Origin: Aquabacterium sp. CECT 9606
Lineage (GTDB): Bacteria > Pseudomonadota > Gammaproteobacteria > Burkholderiales > Burkholderiaceae_C
Length of the DNA stretch: 64,000 nt
Reading direction: 5' to 3'
Assembly: GCF_918741295.1 (NCBI RefSeq)
Contig: NZ_CAKKNB010000001.1
Span: 372,001-436,000 of the forward strand
Shown here piece after piece: positions 56,691 to 64,000 of this stretch. Position numbers and translations under genes: made by a program. Position 1 is the stretch's first letter, and every line of letters starts with the position of its first letter. Under the pieces are notes generated by a model. The model had not been told where the DNA came from. It saw nothing but the letters and a program-made list of their open reading frames with translations, and ran no database searches.

Positions 56691-57659
56691 ATGAACGCCG
56701 CCGTACTCTCCCCAAACCCGCCCGATTTCATCTCCCGCACTGACGAAGCCAAGGCCGAAGACGCCAAAGCCAAGAAGCAGGCTTTCGAGGCGCAAAAACT
56801 CTCCAAGCGCTTGCACCGCCAGGTCGGCCAGGCCATCACCGACTTCAACATGATCGAAGGTGGCGACAAGGTCATGGTCTGCATGTCTGGCGGCAAGGAC
56901 AGCTACGCCATGCTCGATGTGCTGATGAACCTGCAAAAGCGCGCGCCTGTGGCTTTTGAGCTGGTGGCCGTCAACCTGGACCAGAAGCAGCCAGGTTTTC
57001 CGGAGCACGTGCTGCCCGAATACCTGACCAAGGTGGGCGTGCCCTTCCGCATCGAAGAGCAAGACACCTACAGCGTGGTCAAGCGCGTCATCCCCGAAGG
57101 CAAAACCACGTGCAGCCTGTGCTCACGCCTGCGCCGGGGCATCCTGTACCGCGTGGCCTCCGAGTTGGGCTGCACCAAGATCGCGCTGGGCCACCACCGC
57201 GACGATATGCTGCAAACGCTGTTCATGAACATGTTCTTCGGCTCCAAGCTCAAGGGCATGCCGCCCAAGCTGGTCACTGACAACGGTGACCACGTGGTCA
57301 TTCGTCCCATGGCCTACTGTGCCGAGAAGGACTTGGCCACCTATGCTGAACACCGTCAGTTCCCCATCATTCCCTGCAACCTGTGTGGCAGCCAGGACGG
57401 CCTGCAACGCCAGCAAATGCGCGAAATGATCAACGAGTGGGATCGCAAATTCCCGGGGCGGGTGGACAACATGTTCACGGCCTTGTCCAACATCGTGCCC
57501 TCGCACCTGATGGACCGTAGCCTCTACCCCTTCACCACCATCAAGGCCTCTGGCCAGCCCGTGGCGGGCGGCGACATCGCCTTTGACGAAGAAGAGAACT
57601 GCGGCCCAGTGGGCGAGTCCAAAATCTCCATCGTGAACATCCGATCCCAAGATGCCTGA
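56691..57659 (+). CDS. ttcA: tRNA 2-thiocytidine(32) synthetase TtcA
   Basis: TtcA adds sulfur to cytidine 32 of tRNA using ATP. The 322-residue protein has the PP-loop SGGKDS (66-71) and the two CxxC pairs that bind the iron-sulfur cluster, CSLCSR and CNLCGS. The N-terminus before residue 40 is a variable helical extension. The start at 56691 follows CCGGGG. The stop overlaps the next gene by 8 bases. Confidence 0.95.
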   Translation: MNAAVLSPNPPDFISRTDEAKAEDAKAKKQAFEAQKLSKRLHRQVGQAITDFNMIEGGDKVMVCMSGGKDSYAMLDVLMNLQKRAPVAFELVAVNLDQKQPGFPEHVLPEYLTKVGVPFRIEEQDTYSVVKRVIPEGKTTCSLCSRLRRGILYRVASELGCTKIALGHHRDDMLQTLFMNMFFGSKLKGMPPKLVTDNGDHVVIRPMAYCAEKDLATYAEHRQFPIIPCNLCGSQDGLQRQQMREMINEWDRKFPGRVDNMFTALSNIVPSHLMDRSLYPFTTIKASGQPVAGGDIAFDEEENCGPVGESKISIVNIRSQDA

Positions 57660-58296
57660 CCACACTTCGCACCGCTGGATGAGAAGAGCCGCCGCCGCGC
57701 TGTTGGTGGTGGGTGCCGCCGCCCTCAGCGGTTGCGCGGCTTTGCATTCAGTGACCAGCGAGGTCTCCAGCTTTGGCAATTGGCCGGCGGACCGCCAGCC
57801 TTCGGCCACCACCTATGCCTTCGAGCGCCTGCCGTCGCAACAGGTGGACGCGCCCTTGCAGGCCAACGTGGAGGCCGCCGCGGCCCCGGCCCTGGCCGCC
57901 GCCGGCTTCAAGCCCGCCGCCAAACCCGAGGCGGCCGATGTGATGGTGCAAGTGGCCATGCAATCTCGCCTGTACCAGCGCCCTTGGCGCGACCGTTGGG
58001 GCCCTTATGGGCCGTATGGCCGCGTGGGCTTTGGCAGTTGGTACGGCGGGGGCAGCCGCTTTGGCTTTGGCCTGGGCATGTCGCTCGAGCCGCCTTTGAG
58101 CGAGATGCAGGTCGACCTGCTGATCCGTGACAAGAAAACCACCAAGGTCTTGTACGAAACCCACGCCGTGCGCCAGCAAAACGGCGGTTGGGACGAGCGC
58201 ATGATGGCGCCCATGTTTGCCGCCGCGCTCAAGGATTTCCCGCTTCCGGCCATCAGCCCGCGCATCGTGTCCGTCCCACTGGATAATCAACCATAA
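57652..58296 (+). CDS. DUF4136 lipoprotein
   Basis: The 214-residue protein has a lipobox, ALSGC, with Cys28. The mature part starts with a short [11 protein letters not shown] segment, and a Gly-rich, aromatic [19 protein letters not shown] region lies in the middle, typical of the DUF4136 family of outer-membrane-linked lipoproteins. Function unknown. It overlaps ttcA at its start. Confidence 0.85.
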   Translation: MPDHTSHRWMRRAAAALLVVGAAALSGCAALHSVTSEVSSFGNWPADRQPSATTYAFERLPSQQVDAPLQANVEAAAAPALAAAGFKPAAKPEAADVMVQVAMQSRLYQRPWRDRWGPYGPYGRVGFGSWYGGGSRFGFGLGMSLEPPLSEMQVDLLIRDKKTTKVLYETHAVRQQNGGWDERMMAPMFAAALKDFPLPAISPRIVSVPLDNQP

Positions 58297-58322
58297 TTAT
58301 TCTCAGTCACCAGTAGGATCCC

Positions 58323-59717
58323 ATGTCGCTTTCCATTGTCATCATGGCTGCCGGCAAGGGCACCCGCATGAAGTCGGCCCACCCCAAGGTGCTGCACAAA
58401 ATCGCCGGTCGCCCCATGTTGTCTCACGTCATCAGCACCACGGCGGGCTTGTCGGCCCAGCAGCAGATCGTGATCACCGGGCACGGGGCCGAACAGGTCG
58501 AGACCACGATGCGCCAGGCCTTCAGCAGCCTGCCCTTGAGCTTCGTGCGGCAGGAGCCCCAACTGGGCACCGGCCACGCCGTGCAACAGGCCGTGCCCGT
58601 GCTGCCGAATGAAGGCACCACCCTGATCCTGAACGGCGACACCCCTTTGATCGAAGCCGCCACCGCGCGCGCCTTGGTGGAGGCCAGCGGCGGCGACAAG
58701 CTGGCTTTGCTGACCATCCACCTGCCCGACCCCACCGGCTACGGCCGCATCGTGCGCGATGCCTCGGGCCAGAAGGTGCTGGCCATCGTCGAGCACAAGG
58801 ACGCCACCGAAGCCCAGCGCGCCATCACCGAGGTCTACACCGGCGTGATGGCCGCGCCCACGGCGCAGCTCAAGCACTGGCTGTCCAAGCTGACCAACCA
58901 GAACGCGCAGGGCGAGTACTACCTCACCGATGTCGTCTCGCTGGCCCAGGCCGATGGCGTGGCCGTGGTGGCCGCCCAGCCGCGCGACGAGGTCGAGGTG
59001 CTGGGCGTGAACAGCCCGCTGCAACTGGCCGAGCTGGAGCGCCGCCACCAGCGCGCACAGGCCGCGCGCCTGATGGAACAAGGCGTGCGCCTGGCCGACC
59101 CGGCCCGCTTTGACGTGCGTGGCACGCTGCAATGCGGCCAGGATGTGGACATCGACGTCAACTGCGTGTTTGAAGGCACCGTGACCGTGGGCGACCGCGT
59201 TCAGATTGGTGCCAATTGCGTGATCCGCAACGCCACCATTGGCGCGGGCGTGGTCATCCAGCCTTTCACGCACATCGATGGTGACACCCTGGGTGCCACG
59301 GTGGGCGAGGGCTCGATCATCGGCCCCTTCGCGCGCTTGCGCCCTGGTGCGCAACTGGGCCCCGAGGTCCACATCGGCAACTTTGTCGAGGTCAAGAATT
59401 CAACGCTGGGCCGCGGTGCCAAGGCCAACCACCTGGCCTACCTGGGCGACGCCACCGTGGGTGAACGTGTCAACTACGGTGCGGGCAGCATCACCGCCAA
59501 CTACGACGGTGCCAACAAGCACCGCACCGTGATCGGCAACGATGTGCAGGTCGGCTCCAACTGCGTGCTGGTGGCGCCCATCACGGTGGGCGATGGCGCC
59601 ACCATTGGCGGCGGCAGCACCTTGGGCAAGGACGCGCCAGCGGGCCAGCTCACCGTGGCGCGCGCCAAACAGGTCTCATTGGCCGGTTGGCAGCGCCCGG
59701 AAAAGATCAAACGCTGA
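58323..59717 (+). CDS. glmU: Bifunctional UDP-N-acetylglucosamine pyrophosphorylase/glucosamine-1-phosphate acetyltransferase
   Basis: GlmU acetylates glucosamine-1-phosphate and couples it to UTP, making UDP-GlcNAc for peptidoglycan and lipid A. The 464-residue protein has the uridyltransferase start [11 protein letters not shown] and GTGHA, then a left-handed beta-helix with hexapeptide repeats and the [11 protein letters not shown] motif. It lies 26 bases after the DUF4136 gene. Confidence 0.97.
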   Translation: MSLSIVIMAAGKGTRMKSAHPKVLHKIAGRPMLSHVISTTAGLSAQQQIVITGHGAEQVETTMRQAFSSLPLSFVRQEPQLGTGHAVQQAVPVLPNEGTTLILNGDTPLIEAATARALVEASGGDKLALLTIHLPDPTGYGRIVRDASGQKVLAIVEHKDATEAQRAITEVYTGVMAAPTAQLKHWLSKLTNQNAQGEYYLTDVVSLAQADGVAVVAAQPRDEVEVLGVNSPLQLAELERRHQRAQAARLMEQGVRLADPARFDVRGTLQCGQDVDIDVNCVFEGTVTVGDRVQIGANCVIRNATIGAGVVIQPFTHIDGDTLGATVGEGSIIGPFARLRPGAQLGPEVHIGNFVEVKNSTLGRGAKANHLAYLGDATVGERVNYGAGSITANYDGANKHRTVIGNDVQVGSNCVLVAPITVGDGATIGGGSTLGKDAPAGQLTVARAKQVSLAGWQRPEKIKR

Positions 59718-59813
59718 AAAAAATCGCAAACTCGCCCCTTCACGCCAGACAAGGGCGCAGTGCTGTCGTTAACATGACGGCATTACATCTCTCCTTTGCA
59801 GGACTGCCCGGCC

Positions 59814-60704
59814 GTGAACCATTACGACTGCTTGAAAGTCACCTCGGATGCACCCACCGAGGTCATCCGGGCAGCCTATCGGGCACTCGCAGGCAAGCGC
59901 CATCCTGATCGCCAGGGCGGCACCATGGGCCGCGATGACGAGATGCACGACCAGATGGTGGCCATCAATGCGGCCTACGAAGTGCTGGTCAGCCCCGAGT
60001 TGCGCGCTGAATACGACGCCATGCTGGCGGCCCAAGCCCGCCCGGTGGACACCAACCTGCGCTTCAACACCGATGTGGCCGAGGGCAACAACACGGGTTT
60101 TTCAGAAACCCGGGTCGACATTGATTGGGCCACGCCCAAAACCGCAGGCCCCGCACCGCTGTGGCCCTTGACGGCCAACCGCAAATACGCGGCCATGATC
60201 CTGGGGGCGGTGCTGCTGCTGTCCTTCATCTGGGTGGCGTGGAGCGTGGTGGTGCAGCACCAGATGGACAAGGCCCTGTCTGACCAATACGCCGCCTTGC
60301 CGCCAGAGCGCGGTGCCAATGAGGATCCACTGGGCCTGGGGGCCAATGCCACCACCGCGCCCACTTTGGCGCCCGCACGCCCGGAATCGGCCGGTGCCTC
60401 CAAAGGGGCAGAGACGCCTGACGACCTGCAAGCCGCCGAGCAAGATGCGCTCGCCAGCAGTGCGCCGCGGCCACCGCCCAGCTTTGACCGCCAGCCCACC
60501 GTGACCGAGCTGTCCAAGTTGTCCGACGAGCAATTGATGGCCATCTTGCCCAGCCTGGGCGAGTTGCAGCCCGCCAAGGGCTCGTTCTCGCGCCAGGTGG
60601 CCAGCTCATCGCAACACCACCCGCTCGATGGCAAGCCGCTGAACCTGCGGCAAGAGCGCCAACTGGTCGACCCCTTGGCGATGGATTCCCTTCACAAGCA
60701 TTGA
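59814..60704 (+). CDS. Membrane-anchored J-domain protein
   Basis: The 296-residue protein has a J domain at residues 1-70 with the HPD tripeptide at 30-32 (KRHPDRQGG) and ATG-to-helix IV (AEYDAM). A membrane helix follows at about 125-147, then a 150-residue Pro/Ala-rich tail. J-domains activate Hsp70 partners, so a membrane-localised DnaK co-chaperone is inferred. The start is a GTG at 59814 with AGGA ten bases upstream; an earlier TTG is possible. No other chaperone gene is nearby. Confidence 0.85.
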   Translation: MNHYDCLKVTSDAPTEVIRAAYRALAGKRHPDRQGGTMGRDDEMHDQMVAINAAYEVLVSPELRAEYDAMLAAQARPVDTNLRFNTDVAEGNNTGFSETRVDIDWATPKTAGPAPLWPLTANRKYAAMILGAVLLLSFIWVAWSVVVQHQMDKALSDQYAALPPERGANEDPLGLGANATTAPTLAPARPESAGASKGAETPDDLQAAEQDALASSAPRPPPSFDRQPTVTELSKLSDEQLMAILPSLGELQPAKGSFSRQVASSSQHHPLDGKPLNLRQERQLVDPLAMDSLHKH

Positions 60705-60722
60705 CGGGTGATGGCGGGCGCT

Positions 60723-61226
60723 TCAGGCGCTGGGCGGCAAAGGCAAGGCAGTGCCGAACTTGGCCCGTTTGACCGCGAAAAACGCCCGCACATTGCGCAC
60801 CTGGCTGTCTTCGGTGAACAGTTGCCGGGCCAGATCCTGGTAACTGGGCATGTCGGCCACCTGGATCACCAGCACAAAGTCGGGGCCCGGGGATACACGC
60901 CAGCACTGCTGCACCCGGTCATCGGCCACGGCCTTGGCCTCGAAAGCGTCCAGCGCTTGCTGCGTTTGCTGGTCAAGCGTGACCTCGACCAACACCGACA
61001 GGCCCCAGCCCAGTGCCTCGGCCAGGCGCTCGGGCGACAGCAAGGCCACCTGCTTTTCTATCAGGCCGGCATCCCACAGGCGCTTGACCCGCCGGTGGCA
61101 GGTGGCGGGCGACACTTTCACCAAATCGGCCAGGGCCTGGTTGGACAGGGTGGCGTCTTTCTGCAACAAGGCGAGCAATTGCAGGTCGGTGGCGTCAATC
61201 GGCGAGGGCGTCAGAGGCTTGGTCAT
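60723..61226 (-). CDS. Lrp/AsnC family transcriptional regulator
   Basis: The 167-residue protein has the winged helix start (DLQLLALLQKDATLSNQALADLVKVS, shown in parts: LLALLQKDA and LSNQALADL, then CHRRVKRL) and a RAM ligand domain. The amino-acid ligand is not predicted. It is divergent from glmS, across an AT-rich 170-base gap (61227-61397) that likely holds promoters for both and an Lrp operator. Confidence 0.92.
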   Translation of the reverse strand: MTKPLTPSPIDATDLQLLALLQKDATLSNQALADLVKVSPATCHRRVKRLWDAGLIEKQVALLSPERLAEALGWGLSVLVEVTLDQQTQQALDAFEAKAVADDRVQQCWRVSPGPDFVLVIQVADMPSYQDLARQLFTEDSQVRNVRAFFAVKRAKFGTALPLPPSA

Positions 61227-61397
61227 GAAAGATTATTGCAAATCATTGGCTGTATTTGTTCAATGATTTTTTGGTTGGCATTGTTTGGAATAAAAGATCA
61301 AAAAGTCATTTAAAACAAAACAACATTTCATTGCATAGCTTCTAGCATCGATCCTTCTGTTGGATTGGCCCGGTGTGTGGCCTCAGGGAGCATCAGC

Positions 61398-63281
61398 ATG
61401 TGTGGAATCGTCGGCGCTGTGGGGTCACGCAACATCACCCCCGTTTTGGTCGAGGGCCTGAAGCGGCTTGAATACCGGGGCTATGACTCGTGCGGCGTGG
61501 CCGTGCTGCAAGACGCCCAACTGCGCCGCTCGCGCAGCACAGAGCGCGTGTCAGAACTCGATGCCCTGACCAAGGCCGACGGCATCAACAGCACCCTGGG
61601 CATTGCCCACACCCGCTGGGCCACGCACGGCGCCCCCGCCGTGCACAACGCCCACCCGCACTTCTCGCACGGCACCGGCAAAGATGCCGCCAAAGCCAAG
61701 CCCGGCCACATCGCCCTGGTGCACAACGGCATCATCGAGAACCACGAAGCCCTGCGCGCCGAGCTGCAAGCCAAGGGCTACGAGTTCCTCAGCCAGACCG
61801 ACACCGAAGTCATCAGCCACCTGGTGGACCATCTTTATGACGGCGACCTGTTTGCTGCCGTCAAGGCCGCCACGCTGCGCCTGACCGGCGCCTACGCCAT
61901 CGCCGTGTTCTGCAGCGACGAGCCCCAGCGCGTGGTCGGCGCCCGCCAAGGCTCGCCCCTGATTTTGGGCGTGGGTGGCGTCGATGCCAGCGAACGGTTC
62001 TTGGCGAGTGACGCCATGGCCCTGGCCGGCGTGACCGACCAGATCGTGTACCTGGAAGAGGGTGACGTGGTCGACCTGCAGCCCGGCCGTCACTGGATCG
62101 AGAACCGCGCACAAGGTGCCACCGAACACCAGCGCGTGGACGCCGCCGATCGCCCCGTGCGCACGGTGACCGTGCACAGCGGTGCCGTCGAGCTGGGCCC
62201 CTACCGCCACTACATGCAGAAGGAAATCTTCGAGCAGCCGCGCGCCATCGCCGACACGCTGGAGGGCGTGCTCGCCATCACGCCCGATTTGTTTGGCGAC
62301 AAGGCGCTGGAGGTGTTCGGCCAGATCGACCGCGTGTTGATTTTGGCCTGCGGCACCAGCTATTACTCGGGCTCGGCCGCCAAGTACTGGCTGGAGTCGA
62401 TCGCCAAGATCCCCACGCAGGTGGAAGTGGCCAGCGAATACCGCTACCGCGACAGCGTGCCCGATGCGCGCACCCTGGTCGTCACCATCACCCAGTCGGG
62501 CGAAACGGCCGACACCCTGGCCGCGCTGAAGCACGCGCAAAGCCTGGGCATGAAGCACACGCTGACCATCTGCAACGTGGCCACCAGCGCCATGGTGCGC
62601 GAATGCGAACTGGCCTACGTGACGCGCGCCGGTGTGGAGATTGGCGTGGCCTCGACCAAGGCCTTCACCACGCAACTGGCCGGCTTGTTCTTGCTGACCT
62701 TGACGCTGGCCAAGCTGCGCGGCCATTTGAGCCCCGAGCAAGAAGCCGAGCACCTGACCGACATGCGCCACCTGCCCGTGGCCTTGCAATCGGTGCTGGC
62801 GCTGGAGCCGCAGATCATCGCGTGGGCCGAGCTGTTTGCGCGCAAGGACAACGCCTTGTTCCTGGGGCGTGGGCTGCATTACCCGATCGCGCTGGAAGGC
62901 GCCTTGAAGCTGAAAGAGATCAGCTACATCCACGCCGAGGCTTACCCGGCGGGCGAGTTGAAGCACGGGCCTTTGGCGCTGGTGACTTCAGAGATGCCCG
63001 TGGTGGTGGTGGCGCCGCACGACACCTTGCTGGAGAAGCTGAAGAGCAATATGCAGGAGGTGAGGGCGCGTGGCGGTGAGCTGTATGTGTGCGCGGATGC
63101 GGACACGCACATTCAGGCGGAGCCTGGGTTGCATGTGATTCGCTTGCCGGAGCATTACGGCGCCTTGTCGCCCATCTTGCACACGGTGCCGTTGCAGTTG
63201 CTGGCGTATCACACGGCTTGTGCGAAGGGGACGGATGTGGACAAGCCCCGGAATTTGGCGAAATCGGTGACGGTGGAATGA
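61398..63281 (+). CDS. glmS: Glutamine-fructose-6-phosphate aminotransferase
   Basis: GlmS makes glucosamine-6-phosphate from fructose-6-phosphate and glutamine, the entry step of UDP-GlcNAc synthesis. The 627-residue protein starts MCGIVGA, with Cys2 as the nucleophile. The glutaminase part ends near 250 and two SIS domains follow (ACGTSYYSG, then [10 protein letters not shown] and [16 protein letters not shown]). The C-terminus AKSVTVE is the typical one. A GGGAG ribosome site at 61386 fits the ATG at 61398. Confidence 0.97.
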   Translation: MCGIVGAVGSRNITPVLVEGLKRLEYRGYDSCGVAVLQDAQLRRSRSTERVSELDALTKADGINSTLGIAHTRWATHGAPAVHNAHPHFSHGTGKDAAKAKPGHIALVHNGIIENHEALRAELQAKGYEFLSQTDTEVISHLVDHLYDGDLFAAVKAATLRLTGAYAIAVFCSDEPQRVVGARQGSPLILGVGGVDASERFLASDAMALAGVTDQIVYLEEGDVVDLQPGRHWIENRAQGATEHQRVDAADRPVRTVTVHSGAVELGPYRHYMQKEIFEQPRAIADTLEGVLAITPDLFGDKALEVFGQIDRVLILACGTSYYSGSAAKYWLESIAKIPTQVEVASEYRYRDSVPDARTLVVTITQSGETADTLAALKHAQSLGMKHTLTICNVATSAMVRECELAYVTRAGVEIGVASTKAFTTQLAGLFLLTLTLAKLRGHLSPEQEAEHLTDMRHLPVALQSVLALEPQIIAWAELFARKDNALFLGRGLHYPIALEGALKLKEISYIHAEAYPAGELKHGPLALVTSEMPVVVVAPHDTLLEKLKSNMQEVRARGGELYVCADADTHIQAEPGLHVIRLPEHYGALSPILHTVPLQLLAYHTACAKGTDVDKPRNLAKSVTVE

Positions 63282-63481
63282 CTTGCGTGACTATTGTTCT
63301 TTGCTGCGAATAAAGTCGTAAAAAGGGCCAGAACGACCAAGCTGCACCTTGTTCGAGCGCAGCCGCTTCCGGTGACGGCAAGTGGCTGCGCATCAAACCT
63401 TCGGTATGAGCTTTAGCCGAATATCAGCTTCGTGTACTGGTCTAGCGAGATTGACTGGATCCGCATTAGCCTCCATAGGTT

Positions 63482-64000
63482 TCAGCCGGTTTGGCTCAAG
63501 AGAAGCTGGCCCAAGATCAGCCGTTGGCTGACGTTCTCCAGATCGCTCAAGCGGTCCGCATGCCCGTCTTCAATCTTGAACAGGATCATTTCGTTGATGC
63601 CGGCCACGATCGCCAGCACCAGTTCGGGGTCCAGGGGCGGTAGCGATGGCGCCAGCGTGCGTTCCGCTTCGTAGGAAGCCAGCAGGACATCTGCAAACTG
63701 CTGCAGGACTTCGCGCTTGGCCTTCATGCCCTCCGTACCCAGGTACAAGATGTCGATGTACAGCCGCTTCATCAGCGCAGACTGCCCCTGCATGAACGAC
63801 AGGTAAGCCTTGGCCCCCAGCTGAATGCGCTCCAGCGCTGAGAGGCCGGGGGTACCGGACGCTTCCTTGAGGACGCCCAGCACCCGAGCACTGTTCTCAC
63901 GATAGAGCGCCAGGAAGCAGTCTTCCTTGTTGGCAAAGTGTTGGTAGAAGGTCCGTTTGGACACCCCCGCCTCTTTCACCACATCGTCGGCGTAGAGCTC
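63482..64000 (-). CDS. Partial TetR family transcriptional regulator
   Basis: The frame is open to the right edge of the window, so the N-terminus is missing. The visible 172 residues begin in the helix-turn-helix (VVKEAGVSKRTFYQHFANKE, split here as EAGVSKRTFY and QHFANKED) and continue as the all-helical ligand domain with a large hydrophobic pocket. The target gene and ligand are off-window. The 200 bases before it (63282-63481) hold no gene that I can support. Confidence 0.9.
   Translation of the reverse strand, partial: ELYADDVVKEAGVSKRTFYQHFANKEDCFLALYRENSARVLGVLKEASGTPGLSALERIQLGAKAYLSFMQGQSALMKRLYIDILYLGTEGMKAKREVLQQFADVLLASYEAERTLAPSLPPLDPELVLAIVAGINEMILFKIEDGHADRLSDLENVSQRLILGQLLLSQTG

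Overview
The window looks like the chromosome of a Burkholderiales betaproteobacterium. It is mostly high-GC, with Gram-negative envelope genes (lpxC, a SPOR protein, many lipoproteins), an intracellular PHB depolymerase with the CQPxV nucleophile box, MsrPQ, a double-length UvrA and a type VI secretion VgrG. Genus cannot be fixed from sequence alone. No rRNA, tRNA, CRISPR array or intact insertion sequence was seen.

Layout. 1-5.04 kb is an AT-richer glycan/polysaccharide locus: the end of a GT2-type transferase, a large membrane protein, a Gfo/Idh/MocA oxidoreductase and a GtrA-GT4 fusion. 5.1-8.2 kb holds transketolase and GAPDH, closed by a clear terminator. 8.4-10.3 kb is a secreted subtilase with a Gly-rich C-terminal anchor. 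10.3-12.4 kb, on the minus strand, has SPOR protein, BirA and a SET-domain protein, divergent from topB. 15.2-17.8 kb is msrP-msrQ-AEC transporter.

17.9-24.4 kb is the most unusual part. VgrG is followed by a translationally coupled, AT-rich module: a predicted lysozyme-fold type VI effector, its periplasmic immunity protein, a short orphan ORF, a heavily frameshifted second effector copy, a second immunity paralogue that is still intact, and a third exported Cys-rich small protein. The sequence itself shows that the two effector copies and the two immunity proteins are related to each other. This reads as a duplicated effector-immunity cassette in which one toxin has died while its antidote survives.

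24.7-34.7 kb, on the minus strand, carries a diguanylate cyclase, a 1974-residue UvrA, an HD-GYP protein, a GNAT-like protein and a START-domain protein. 34.8-44.3 kb is mixed: a small basic protein, chalcone isomerase-like protein, chemoreceptor, thioesterase, an exported dikinase-like protein, LysR/EamA pair, M48 lipoprotein protease and phosphoesterase. 44.3-50.7 kb carries a NarK-type transporter, a YecA-like protein, a cupin, a GST divergent from the PHB depolymerase, a lipoprotein and a PEP-CTERM protein. 50.7-58.3 kb has lpxC, a VirK/YbjX protein, MidA, a pteridine-reductase-like SDR with folB, a HAF-repeat secreted protein, ttcA and a DUF4136 lipoprotein. 58.3-64 kb has glmU, a membrane J-domain protein, an Lrp regulator, glmS and a TetR regulator cut by the window edge. 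GlmS and GlmU supply UDP-GlcNAc, which LpxC and peptidoglycan synthesis draw on.

Many neighbouring genes are tightly packed: ATGA start/stop overlaps mark likely translational coupling, and several convergent pairs overlap at their 3' ends by 30-40 bases.
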